Of a DNA stretch of 64,000 nt, positions 1 through 11,571 are shown piece by piece (the first letter of the stretch is position 1; every line of letters begins with the position of its first letter). The notes beneath the pieces were generated by a model that had not been told where the DNA came from, did not search any database, and was given only the letters and a program-made list of their open reading frames with translations. The stretch comes from Aegilops tauschii subsp. strangulata (lineage: Eukaryota > Streptophyta > Magnoliopsida > Poales > Poaceae): assembly GCF_002575655.3 (NCBI RefSeq), contig NC_053040.3:364434267-364498266 (forward strand). The letters run 5' to 3'. Made by a program: the position numbers and the translations under genes.

Positions 1-27
1 ACTGGTTTTGCTTCTGTTTGGTGGAGT

Positions 28-1240
28 GTGCATTGTAAGAAAAACATTGATAACCAACCCACAACTTGGAAAGATTTGAAAGATGTAATGAGACAACAAT
101 TTTTCCCTCCTTACTATCGTCGTGCATTGCATCGCAAATTTGAACAATTTAAACAAGGCAACAACACTGTTCATGCTTACTACCGAGAGTTCAAATCTTA
201 TATGCGTCATTGTGACATAGAAGAATCTGTGGATGATACAATGAATATATTTTTTGGTGGTTTGAACCATGATATTCAGGCACGATTTCAGTATATTCCT
301 CGTTGCATTACTGGTATGTATGTTCGTGCTTGTACCTTTGAGAGACAGTTACAGGAGGATGCATTGGGTGACTACAACAACTACTATTCTAGTTCATGCT
401 CAACACCACCGCTTGGTTCCTCCACCGTTGCACCTACTAGAGCAGCCACAGCTCAGATTGTGAGTGCGACATCATCTCAAGAGTATGGTACATTGCCATC
501 ATCCGTACCTACATCAGCTACATCTTTGCGACAAGGTAACTGTAAAGGTATTGATGATATAACTTCACATGAGAATGATGCATGCCTAGTTAACTTGAAT
601 ACATCATGTGTTGAGTTACCTGTTGATTTGAGCGCATCACCTATTTTAGAGAATCATGTTACTGTCATGAATGCGTCATGTGATCAAACAACTGAAATAC
701 CAATAATTTTGAGTGCACCCAATGAATTAACTGTTGATGCAAAAGAACCAATGTTTAATCATTTTGATATGACCTCCAATCTTGGTGATGATTCTGTGTC
801 AAATGACTTATTGCATGTTTGCTTATTTAAGCATGTTGTAACATGTAAATTTGATGCAAGTAAGGTTTATTCACCAACGTTGGGATGGTTTAATGATGAA
901 TATTGTCAATCTTTTCATATGAATAAGAGCTTCACTTATATGTGCAAACTGAGTTGCAATACTTTCATGCCTTCTACTTCTTGTGATAATATTTTGGCTT
1001 TATATTTTATTAACTATGAAAGTTACTCATGTATACATGTGTCATATGTGCAAAATCCATGGGAAGTAAAAATGGATGACATATACATATACAACATGTA
1101 CACCTTGTCTCTTTTGTTAGCCACATTTCAGATTAAGCAACGCCGAGGACGGCTTTATTTTCAAGAAGGGGAGGATGATGAGGACATGACTACCTTGGAT
1201 ATGACCAAAAATATTGCATACATGCATATTTTTCGATATG
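28..1240 (+). pseudogene. Ty3/gypsy gag fragment
   Basis: The first ~110 residues resemble a retrotransposon gag capsid domain: a TWKDLKDVM start, a charged HRKFEQFKQGNNTV helix and the late motif FFGGLNHDIQARF. A long linker rich in Ser, Thr, Asn and Asp follows, ending in an acidic segment (GEDDEDMT). There is no zinc knuckle, protease or RT. The frame stays open to 1353, but everything after about 1238 is an inverted piece of the H1 LTR, so the last ~38 codons are foreign. The 5' end lies at or before the window edge. Gag identity is fairly secure; the element it came from is not known. Confidence 0.6.
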
Positions 1241-1531
1241 ATTGGAACTCTAGCAAGCATCCGCAACTACTAAAGATCATTAAGGTAAAACCCAACCATA
1301 GCATTAAAGCATCAAGTCCTCTTTATTCCCATACGCAACAATCCCCGCTGTAGGGTGTTGCAATACGTTCATGATTCGCTTATAGTGGGTTGGTGAGTGA
1401 CTGAAACACAAACCCGAGTAAGAGGGATTGTTGCGTATGGGAATAAAGAGGACTTGATGCTTTAATGCTATGGTTGGGTTTTACCTTAATGATCTTTAGT
1501 AGTTGCGGATGCTTGCTAGAGTTCCAATCAT
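1238..1531. repeat. Perfect 108-bp inverted repeat with 78-nt spacer
   Basis: Bases 1238-1345 are the exact reverse complement of 1424-1531, with 108 of 108 paired. The right arm and the spacer are ordinary H1 LTR sequence, matching 27670-27860. The left arm is the same LTR segment flipped and joined to the gag fragment. A transcript across it would fold into a long hairpin. Confidence 0.95.
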
Positions 1532-1865
1532 AAGTGCATACGATCCATGTAGAGAAAGTATGTTAGCTTATGCCTCTCCCTCATATGAAATTGCAATGAC
1601 GACTATCGGTCTTGTTAACAATTGCCTAGGACAATTACGCACACCGATCCATCATTATTCCACACTCGTTATTTATAATATTTAGAAATATATTCTAACT
1701 TTATAATAACAGCACCTACTTTTATGTTTTAGCTCTCCGTTACCATGCAAAGTTATCCCCTTCATACCCACAACGTAGTTTTATTTCTCGTTTCTAGTTG
1801 GAAGCAAACGTTCGGTGCACGTAGAGTCATATCAGTGGCAGATAGGGCTTGAGAGAATACTGATC
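1342..1865 (+). repeat. H1 5' LTR, left-truncated part
   Basis: The sequence matches the end of the complete H1 LTR at 27670-28188, from CCCGCTRTAGGGTGTTGC to GAGAATAYTGATC. About 1 kb of the LTR start, including its TATA box, is missing. K1 interrupts it at 1866, and the last 92 bases lie at 15537-15628. Confidence 0.85.
1861..1865. other. K1 target-site duplication, left
   Basis: TGATC precedes the K1 LTR and is repeated at 15532-15536. Confidence 0.95.
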
Positions 1866-3154
1866 TGTGACACCCAAATTTTATTTGGATTTTTCAAAAG
1901 ATTTTATTTGACTTGAGGGAGGTGAATTAAAAAAATTTCTTCAAGGGACCCTCCCTTTCAAATATTTTTCTCATGACCAGAGTTTTATTTGGATTCACCC
2001 AAGACTTGCTTTTGGTCTTGGAAGTCCTTGCCTTTTTATTTGAACTAAAGACAAAAATACTTTTCACTTGAGAAAAATGCCTTTTGAAAATCTCTTTGAA
2101 AATGCACTATGGCTTTTGGAATGATCCTTTACCACTTTCAACTTTTCTCTCTTGCCATGGCCTTAGTGCAAATCCACTCTCCTAAACCTTCCCTCACCTT
2201 TGGATCATGATTTGCATCAAATCCAGCAAGTTGAACCTCCCCATATGATTATTTTTCCATTCAAATCATATTCAAACAAATTTCTGTCTTCTATTCTAGC
2301 CATTGGTGATTTACAAAGGAGCTACCATCTCTGCTTTGATTTTTGCCCCCAAACCAACTCCCCTTCCTAGTCCTTTGAACCCTCAACCAAGATCCATGAA
2401 GATCCACTGGTCTTCAGTTCAAGATTTTCAAACTACACTTGCTGCAAGTTTGGACCAGATTTGTCAAATTTGGTGAAATTCATTCAAATCTTCCTCCAAA
2501 AATTCCAAGTAAAATCAGGCAGCCTCTGGGTGCATTGAGTGGTCACCTCACCAAGTCCCAGCCCCAGGAAATTTTTTCTCTTTGCCAAATCATTCTGTCG
2601 AACACCTGCAGTGCATTGTCAATATCAAGTTCAGAGAACATTTCAGTGCACTGTCGTTTTCTTTAGAACCCGACGTCGATCTCGCCAGTGCCGCTGTGTC
2701 GCCGTGTGCCCTGTCCCCTCCCCCTTGTCCTCTGCACCGCACGAGCGTCTGGCACCTTGCGAACGTCGGCGACGAGCAGCAGAAGGTGCGCCGCCCCGTG
2801 ACCGACGCCAGCGGCGGCTTTGCGGCCGCCAGAGAGAGGCGCGGCGCTGACGGCGCCACCCAGCGCCGCCCAAGCCACCGGAGCTCGCCGCGTGGCCTTC
2901 CACTCCCCAGAACGCGCTACCACTCTCGTCGTGAACCGCAGGGCGCGGAGCGCGCTCTCTGCCGCCGTCGTGCCCGTGCGGCCACACCACCGTGGACCGG
3001 CGCCATTACGCCAAGACCAACCGAGATTTGCGGGGGAACGGCACCAGTAACCTCCACTGATGCTGCCTGGCCACTCAAACCTCCTGCCAATCCACTGCAT
3101 CGCCGTAATTGCTCGCCAGAGATTCTCCGTTCACGGCCACCCCATCGATCCACC

Positions 3155-3162
3155 TATAAATA
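3155..3162 (+). promoter_or_regulatory. TATA box in K1 5' LTR
   Basis: TATAAATA lies in a GC-rich context and is followed by AGAGGCCCCGAGC. It probably drives genomic RNA from about 30 bases downstream. The same motif is in the 3' LTR at 12872-12879. Confidence 0.7.
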
Positions 3163-4879
3163 GAGGCCCCGAGCTTCAACTCGAACCCACACCATCCCTG
3201 CACTCCACCTAGAGCACGCCTAGCCACTGGAAGAGCCCCGAGGAGGTCTCCTTCCTCGACTCCGGCCGCCGCGACCCGCCACGGGATCCAGCTCGATTCG
3301 CTCCCGTGCGTGCGCCTCTGCCTCCCATCTCTTGCCAGTAGCTTCACTATGCATCCCTCCTTCTGACCCGCGCTTCAATTCGAAGTTTGCAACACCTCCA
3401 CCGGAGTTCTCCACCATCACCCGAGCCGCCGTCCGCCGGAGAAAGTGTCGCCGTCGACGTGGTGCTCTCCGACGGTCGAGTCCACCACCCACCGACGCGG
3501 AAGAACACACTGAAGCTCTTGGTACCCTCCGATCTTCCTGACTCGCCGTGGTTCGACGCCGGCGTCCACCGCAGTCTTCGGGCGCCGGCGAGCTTTTTAA
3601 ACCTGACATGTGGGACCCCCCTGTCAGCCTCTCTTCTGTTTCCCCACGCGAAACGTTTTCTGTTGGCGCCTTCGGGCAAATACGCTTTCACTCTTGAGCT
3701 TGCGCTTTTCCAATCGAACCGTTTCCTGGTTTCTCAGTTTAAACCCTGGAACTTTTCTGTTTCATTACAGATGGGTCCCTGGACAGAAACCTTTATAACT
3801 TTTTAATAAAAAGGGATTTTTGAGTGATTCTTTTTCTGACAGTCTTAAAATTTTGTCTAGTTTTTTATGGGATTATTTGGAAATTTTTTGGAGAAGTTTC
3901 TGTGCGCACGTTGGTTTTCACGTTAGTACTCGTTTTCGTATTGCCGTAGGTTCTGGAAGAGGTGACGGAGCCGCGAACTTCGCCGAGCTAGACTCCGACT
4001 TCTCCGAACCAGGCAAGCATGTTTGAACCTTTGATATGATAGGTGTTTTGCATGTTTGCGTGAAAGTTTGTGCGTGGCATATGAGTATCGGTGAGTTCCC
4101 CGTTGCTTGCGAGGCAACTACCCGCGTGTTCCAAAGTTGCGATGATCTCTGGTGAGAGATGGCCTAATCATGTGGTGACATGAAGGGCAGCAAGGTGGTA
4201 CTGTTGTAGCATACCAGCCTTGCGTCATCTGACTACTTCCGACGTTAACGTGGACGGAGCCACGTTATCATTCTTTTCCCTTCCGTGCTACCACATGTTT
4301 CTTTTGGCAGGATGCGGTTTAGTAAGTTGGTAACCTCTTTTCGTGTACACACCAAACAGAGGGGCCGGGATGATGGTACCTTGGCCCAGGATTAAAGCCA
4401 GTCATCCGGTCAGGGGGCATGGGTGTTTCCGGTTGGGACCGAGAGGGGGGCACCCCCTTAGAGCGCGCGTATAGAAATTTGATCCCATGCTACGCGAGGT
4501 TGTAGCCTCCCCGTCTCAAGGTTTTTCTTGGACGTTGCCGAGGGTGATCCCTTGCTTCGGAATGTTGAATGGGTGTGTACTGGTTAGACGTGTTTCTTCC
4601 AAAACACCGTAAACGGAACTAGTCCCCGTGACTACTGAAATCCGTTGGCTGTGGTTAAGTACAAACTCTGCAGAGTCAAATTCTTCCAAGTCATCGTATC
4701 CATGATCAAGTAGTGAAATCAGTATATCCATATCTATCCGCGTGGAAAACTCGTCCCCGGTGAACAAACTCAAGTGGTAAACCCAGTTTGATTATTATTA
4801 CTGTGGATGGACTAATCTTATATTTGTCTCGTACTTGTAATAATTTATACTTTCGAGCTTCTGAATTATTGAGCTACAA

Positions 4880-5240
4880 TATAAGCCCTTTATGTGACGT
4901 CGCTCAGACGTCCGACTGTGGCGTGTTTTTGCTTCTTGCTTTAATATATAAGCCCTTTATGTGATGTCGCTCAGACGTCCGACTGTGGCATGCACTGCCT
5001 TTATTTTCTGTTATAAGCCCTTTATGCGGTGTCGCCCCGACGCCCGACTGTGGCATTATTATTATTATTATTCTGCAGTTTCTTCTCGAGGAGTCATTCA
5101 GACACTCGTTTGGCACCAGCATTATTATTCTGCAGTTTCCTCTCGAGGAGTCATTCAGACACTCGTTTGGCACCAGTATTACTATTCTTGCAGTTTCCTC
5201 TCGAGGAGTCTTTCAGACCCTCGATTGGCACCCAGTACTT
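4880..5240 (+). repeat. Two adjacent short tandem arrays in K1 LTR
   Basis: Array 1 has three ~66-bp units with the core ATAAGCCCTTTATG...GACTGTGGC, starting near 4881, 4948 and 5013. Array 2 has three ~58-bp units with the core CAGTTTCYTCTCGAGGAGTC...TTTGGCACC, starting near 5074, 5132 and 5191. An ATT run joins them and is one ATT longer here than in the 3' LTR. Confidence 0.9.
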
Positions 5241-5821
5241 ATTATCTCTATGTTTGAACGCATTGGTTAACTTGTTTATATGCTTCATGTTTACATTTGT
5301 TATATCTTATGTCCGAACTGTCTTGCGAGTACTTTCATAGTACTCACCTGGCTTGTTGATTTGGCCAGATGTTGACGAAGGCGATCTCTTGGATGAAGAG
5401 TTTGATAGTGCGTCCGACGCCTAGAGGAGTCCCAGTCAGTCCTGTGTGATCCCGGATATTGGTCACTTGTATTTTATACGCTTCCGCCACCCGCAATAAG
5501 TCTCCTCGAGCCTCGCTTTGACGCTCGAAGAGTTGTAGTCTTCAGGAATCATATCACTCGCTTCGCGGTGATATTTCCACCACCGTTATTATCGTGAGTT
5601 AGTAGTTATGCCACCCTATCCGCCGTCTTGTTTTATCGGCGTGCTTGTAATAAATTGTTGGGCAGTCTCCGCTCAACCTTGTATTATATTCAGTACTCCT
5701 GGTATTTTTCTTCTGTGACCAAGATATTGTCTACCAGTGGGAAGGGATTCTTCCTTACTGGTCCGTAAAAGGGATTGGTCTCTCAATAATTATTTTATTG
5801 AAAAACCGGTCGTGACAAGCT

Positions 5822-5834
5822 TGGTACCAGAGCC
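5822..5834 (+). other. K1 primer-binding site
   Basis: TGGTACCAGAGCC starts four bases after the LTR. It differs by one base from TGGTATCAGAGC, the usual plant site complementary to the 3' end of initiator tRNA-Met. Confidence 0.8.
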
Positions 5835-5984
5835 AGGCTGACTGTAGGAAGCCACCAGGTGCGATCGCTAATCGGTTATTAGCGTCTTTTGTGCTTTTTC
5901 AGCATTTTGCAAATTGTAGCTATTTTCTGTTGGTCATCATAAATTTATGACATGACTACTCAGAATTTTTGCCTACTTATGTAG

Positions 5985-6792
5985 ATGGCTGGCAGTAGCT
6001 GTGATAATCGAGTGTTCACGAACGTGCCCGAGGGGTTTGTCAAGCTCCTCGTCTCCATCACCAAGCTCGCGATCGGGCCAGCAGCCCGCTCGGAGTTCAC
6101 GCTCTATCAGCACAAGCTCAGCGACGACGTGTCTATGCACCAAGCTGTGGTGCAATTCAAGGGAGGACGTTTTGCAGCTCGCCACTTCTGTTTTGTGGGA
6201 AGGGCCATGCCTACGGAGAGGCATGCCATGCAGATGGCTGCCCGTGAGGCGATAGCTCGTCTTCGGGACATCCTTCCTACGATGAAGACTCGTCGCTACC
6301 GCTACCTCCCATGCCATGTGCCTTACACCAGTCACTATGCATTCGCCTGCCATCGGGGAGAGCGAGATTGAAGCCATCGAGATGGTTGTGGAGTATCTCA
6401 AGGCTCTGGAGGAGTCTTTCGACAACCTTGTAGACGATCTCGTGGCTGCCCGCATGGACTTAGCCTGGGGCGGTCCTGCCAGCAGGAAGGAGCTTCTCCA
6501 CACGGCACCACCTCTGACTTTCGTCTCGTCTTCAGCCTCTTATGCACCGGCCGTTTTGGCCACTGCTCACCGTCTGCCTACCACTGAGGAGTTCGACCGA
6601 GTCATCGCTCCTACTCCAGTCAGAGCTGCACCGCCTGCCGCACCCGCTCTACCACCTGTCGCTCCCGCACCATCACCGCAGCGCAGCGTTACGCGCCAGG
6701 AGCCAGCTAGAGAGGAGGTGGAGGTTGATTCTCCTGGACCGCTGAGTCTTGCCATCGGCAAAGGGAAGGAAATCTTCACCATCTCCGACTGA
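5985..6792 (+). pseudogene. K1 extra ORF ahead of gag, dsRNA-binding-like
   Basis: This ORF lies between the primer site and gag on the coding strand. The first frame runs 5985-6371 and the second from about 6369 to 6792. Removing one T near 6369 joins them into a ~269-residue protein. Residues ~45-90 alternate strand and helix: a VVQFKGGRF strand, an FCFVGRAMPT strand and turn, then the helix MQMAAREAIARLRD. This looks like the second half of a double-stranded-RNA-binding fold. The C-terminal half has an acidic helix (ALEESFDNLVDDLV) and a Pro/Ala-rich tail. The dsRNA-binding assignment rests on pattern only. The known role of such ORFs in gypsy elements is unclear. Confidence 0.55.
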
Positions 6793-7116
6793 GAGCGCCG
6801 AGTAGCCGCGCGTTATGTCTGCTTGTATGATGTGTTTCCTCTGTACGCTAGTTTGTATTGGTGTGTTTGTTGCTTTCCGGAGTAGTGCGCTAGTCTAAAT
6901 AACATGTCAGGAATGTGTACGCGCATCCTGAGTGCTGTATCATGTGTTTGTTTTTCGCGTGTAAGATTTGTGTTAAGCAGTCTTTTCTACATGCAAAACC
7001 ACTTATGTTTTCCTTGAAAACCTTGAGGTCTTTTAAATTGTTGCCTTTGCAAGTTTTTCCTTGTGCTGCACAGTTTTTCTCATGGGCTTTACAAAATAAT
7101 ACCCCAGACTGGAAAA

Positions 7117-10100
7117 ATGTCTCGTCCGTGGACTCGCTCCATGCCCAATCAACCAGAGGAAGTTTATGGGACACAGGCTAGCAACAATTTCACTCAGGGT
7201 CAGTCCAGTCAACAGGACAGCGAAGCAGCCCTGTCTCAAGTATGCCGACTCTTCGAGCAAAGCCAGCAACAGCACCAAGAGATGATGAATCATGTCATCA
7301 ATATGGGAAACCACCGTGAACCCTATCAACCACATTCCAAGTTATCTGAGCTACAGAAGACTCGCCCCTCAACTTTTGCTCACACCGATAGGCCGCTGGA
7401 AGCCGATGATTGGCTTCGTGACATTGAAAGGAAACTAATTATTGCTTAGTGTTCAGATCATGAGAAGGTACTTTATGCACCACACTACCTTACTGGAGCA
7501 GCTGCAGCATGGTGGGAGAACTTCCTACACATGCATCCCAGTGAACACAACATCACCTGGGAAGAGTTCAAGGAAGGCTTCCGTGGGGCACACATCCCCA
7601 GGAGCATCATAAAAATCAAGAAGAGAGAGTTTGATGACCTGAAGCAGAGAGGCATGTCAGTGACAGAATACAATGGTCAGTTTACTCAGCTATCTCGTTA
7701 TGCCTACGACGAGCACATGACAGAAAACAAGAAGATGGAAAAATTCCTGGACAGCCTGGCACCAGCACTAAGATGCCAACTGATTGTACACACCTTTCCG
7801 GATTTTAAAACTCTGGTTGACAAGGCCATTACCTTGGAGAATGAGCGCCGTAGTCTGGAAGATATCCGTAAGCGAAAGAGGGACAAGACGGCTCTTGCTC
7901 GCAACAACCGAAGCAAGACTGAGGTTCCGAGGACAGAAGCAAGGAGATCCACGACTACCGATCCAAGGCCCGTCGGACAGTTTCATGCCAGGGACAAAGA
8001 GTTCACGTACCATCCAGGGGTCACATGCTATGCTTGTGGGCAAGAAGGGCACTATGCTAAACAATGCCCAAAGCCGAGGAACGCGGCCCCCAAGCCAAAC
8101 AATGGTGGAAACAATCCAGCCACCAAGCGCAACAATTTCAATCCCAACAACAACCACAAGAAGGGTCACCTGAACCATGTGACCAGGGAAGAGGCACAGA
8201 ATGCCCCAGACATCGTGCTCGGTACGTTCCCTGTCAACACAGTACCTGCCACGGTTTTGTTTGATTCTGGAGCTTCCCATTCGTTCGTTTCGAAGAGTTT
8301 TGTTTTACAACATGATTTTCCGATACTTCCCTTGGAAAAATCTATGATCATCAAGTCCCCCGGAAATAAGCAAATCGCTCAGGGTTACTGCCAAGGAGTG
8401 GTCATTGAGTTCGAAGGACTACAATTCCAAGCAAATCTCATCGTGTTGGAGAGTAAAGGACTAGATGTCATTTTTGGAATGGACTGGTTGACCACCAACA
8501 AAGGATTCATTGACTGTTTCAATCGGACCGTGATTCTCACCCACCATCATGGCAAGACCATAGAAGTCACAGCTCAAGAAAGGCCACGAACACAGCAACC
8601 AAAACTGAACAAAGTGGACATTTCTGAACTGAGAAAAGTTCCAGTAGTATGCGAGTTTCCTGATGTGTTCCCTGAAGAACTGCCAGGCATGCCGCCAGAC
8701 CGAGAGATAGAGTTCAGCATCGAACTAGCACCTGGCACCACTCCCATCTATAAGAAGCCTTATAGAATGGCACCCTCAGAATTGGTGGAGTTGAAGAAGC
8801 AAATAAAGGAATTATTGGACAAAGGATTTATTCGAGCCAGCTCCTCACCTTGGGGTTCGCCAGTGTTGTTCGCCAAGAAAAAGGATGGGACACTGAGACT
8901 GTGTATAGACTATCGAGCCCTCAATATGGTCACCATCAAAAACAAATATCCGATGCCACGGATAAATGATTTGTTTGACCAGCTCGCACAAGCCAAGGTA
9001 TTCTCAAAAATTGATTTGAGATCGGGATATCATCAACTAAAAGTACGGACAGAAGATATCCCCAAGACAGCATTCACTTCCAGATACGGATTATATGAGT
9101 TCACAGTGATGCCTTTTGGTCTAACAAACGCCCCCGCATATTTCGTCCACCTCATGAACAAGGTGTTCATGAAATTCATGGACAAATTTGTTGTGGTATT
9201 CATCGAAGATATTCTGGTATACTCAAGGACACCCGAAGAGCATGCTGAGCACCTCAGAATTGTTTTGGGAGAATTAAGGAAACATCAGTTGTACGCCAAA
9301 TTTAGCAAGTGCGAATTTTGGCTAAGACAAGTTGGTTTCTTAGGCCATATATTGAACCAAGAAGGCGTGGCCGTAGACCCAGAAAAAGTCAAAGCCATAC
9401 TTGATTGGAAGCCACCCGCCAACGTTACAGATGTGCGGAGTTTCCTAGGAATGGCCGGATATTACAAAAGAGTTATTGAAGGATTCTCCACTGTGGCAAA
9501 ACCTATAACACAGTTGCTCAAGAAAGACAAGAAATTTGTATGGACGGAAACATGCGAGAAAAGCTTCCAAGAACTCAAGAAGAAGCTGACAACCGCACCG
9601 GTCTTAACTGTGCCAGACATACACAAGAGTTTTGAAGTATATTGTGACGCGTCCCGAAAAGGTCTCGGATGTGTACTAATGCAGGATGGCAAAGTTGTCG
9701 CATATGCCTCCAGGCAGCTGCGAAAACATGAGGAAAATTACCCAACACATGACTTGGAACTAGCAGCAGTTATACATGCACCCAAGGAGTGGAGGCACTT
9801 CCTGTTGGGGAATCGCTGTGAAATATATACAGACCATAAGAGCCTCAAATATATTTTCACACAGCCGGAGCTAAATTTACGCCAACGACGCTGGTTAGAC
9901 CTGGTCAAGGACTATGATGTTGGTATTCACTACCATCCAGGGAAAGCAAATGTAGTGGCCGATGCCCTTAGTCGAAACCCCAGCCCGGACAATGACGATC
10001 CGCAAAACTTGAGGCCTGAGTTTCAGCAAGAGTTCGCTAGGCTCAACATGATGTTAGTCTCTGAGGGCACCGTATCAAATCTGGAGATACAACCCACCCT

Positions 10101-10128
10101 GGTGGAACAAATTAAGAAGGCTCAATAG
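7117..10128 (+). pseudogene. K1 gag-protease-RT-RNase H polyprotein
   Basis: The start is the ATG at 7117 (MSRPWTRS). The order is gag capsid (7330-7900), basic linker, zinc knuckle CX2CX4HX4C (8026-8067), protease with active-site DSGA (Asp at 8263-8265), RT (about 8750-9480) and RNase H with its Asp and Glu residues, ending VADALSR. A TAG at 7447-7449 replaces what is probably a Gln codon in gag. In RT the usual FIDD box reads FIED, with GAA at 9205-9207, which should abolish polymerisation. The frame ends at a TAG (10126-10128) ahead of integrase. Otherwise the sequence is well kept, as expected for a young copy. Confidence 0.92.
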
Positions 10129-11559
10129 GGACATCCCAGCATCGAAGGTATAAAGAAGAAAATGGACCTTGGTAAGGCTTCAGAGTTCGTCACAGACAGT
10201 GAAGGAACATTATGGTACGGAGACAGACTTTGCGTACCTAACATTGAGGAACTCAAGCAACAAATCTTAACCGAAAGCCACACCGCTCCATACTCGATCC
10301 ACCTTGGAGGAACCAAAATGTACAAGGACATTCAGGAAAGATTTTGGTGGCACGGTATGAAAAGAGATATAGCCACATTTATTGCTTGTTGCGATTCATG
10401 TCAGCGCATCAAGGCCGAGCATCAAAAGCCAGCAGGGCTACTCCAGCCAAACAGGATACCGAAGTGGAAATGGGATGAAATAGGAATGGACTTCATTGTC
10501 GGATTGCCCCGATCACAACGCGGAAATGACGCCATATGGGTCATCACAGACCGACTAACCAAGGTTGCTCATTTCATTCCCGTGAAGACTACCTACTCCA
10601 CACAAAGGCTGGCCAAACTTTATCTCTCTCGTATAGTTTGTTTGCATGGAGTCCCAAAGACTATAATATCCGACCGAGGCACACAATTTGTCTCCAAATT
10701 TTGGGATCACCTACAAAAAGCTCTGGGTACGCAACTAGCTTTCAGTACAGCGTACCACCCTCAGACAGATGGACAAACAGAACGTGTAAACCAAATCCTA
10801 GAGGATATGCTAAGAGCCTGTGTGCTTACCTATGGATCCAGTTGGGAAGAGAGTTTGCCGTATGCCGAATTTGCTTACAACAACAGTTACCAAGCCAGCT
10901 TGCAAATGGCACCCTTCGAAGCATTGTACGGACGGAGGTGTCGTACCCCACTGAATTGGTCAGAAACAGGTGACAGCCGTATCTTCGGCCCTAACATGCT
11001 TAAAGAGGCCGAGGAGAAAGTTAAGCAGATCAGGGACAGACTGAAGACAGCGCAGAGCCGACAAAAGAGCTACTATGATCAAAAGCATCGTGAAGTCAAC
11101 TTTGAACCCGGTGATTCCGTATACCTCCGAGTATCTCCTATGAGGGGTCTACAACGGTTCAAAATTAAGGGGAAGCTAGCCCCAAGATTTATTGGACCAT
11201 TTTGTGTAAAGGCACGAAGAGGCATGGTAGCCTACCAACTAGACCTACCCAAGGAGCTATCAGACGTCCATGACGTATTTCACGTCTCTCAACTAAGAAA
11301 ATGTGTGAGTAACCCGGAGAAGCATGTACCCCATGAAAACATTGATGTGCAACCAGACCTCACCTACAGAGAGAGGCCAGTAAAGATTTTAGAAGAGTCT
11401 GAACGGAGGACCCGTCAGAAAACGACAAAGTTTTTCAGAGTTCAGTGGAGCAACCACACTGAGGATGAAGCCACATGGGAAAGGGAAGATTTTCTTCGGG
11501 CAGAATATCCTTATCTATTTGAGGATCAGCAGAAATCTCGAGGACGAGATTTTTCCTAA
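10129..11559 (+). pseudogene. K1 integrase with C-terminal chromodomain-like segment
   Basis: This is the in-frame continuation of the polyprotein after the TAG at 10126. It has an HHCC zinc-binding domain (CCDSCQRIK at its end) and a catalytic core with all three acidic residues: Asp in ITDRLTK, Asp in SDRGTQF and Glu in QTERVNQ. A GPY/F-type module follows (FIGPFCVKARRG). The last ~50 residues (RPVKILEESERR ... VQWSNHTEDEATWERE) match the chromodomain tail of chromovirus integrases, thought to steer integration to marked chromatin. The stop is TAA at 11557. The integrase looks intact but is cut off from gag-pol. Confidence 0.9.
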
Positions 11560-11571
11560 GGGGGTAGGTGT
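11557..11571 (+). other. K1 polypurine tract
   Basis: TAAGGGGGTAGGTGT lies directly before the 3' LTR and overlaps the pol stop codon. It is the likely plus-strand primer site. Confidence 0.75.

Larger units (their letters stand above)
1866..5817 (+). repeat. K1 5' LTR (3952 bp)
   Basis: It starts TGTGACACCC and ends CGGTCGTGACA, and is nearly identical to 11572-15531. It has a GC-rich block (2660-3600) around a TATA box and two short tandem arrays near its end (4880-5230). Open frames inside it, such as 3387-3806, have no recognisable domain and are not called as genes. Confidence 0.95.

Noticed and set aside
1503..1685. 60-residue frame repeated at 27829-28011
   Set aside because: It is present in both H1 LTRs and has no start context or domain. 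It is LTR sequence.
3387..3806. 139-residue open frame in the K1 LTR, also at 13049-13522
   Set aside because: It lies in the GC-rich U3/R region, overlaps frames on both strands, and has no domain. The 3' copy has a different N-terminus after one indel.
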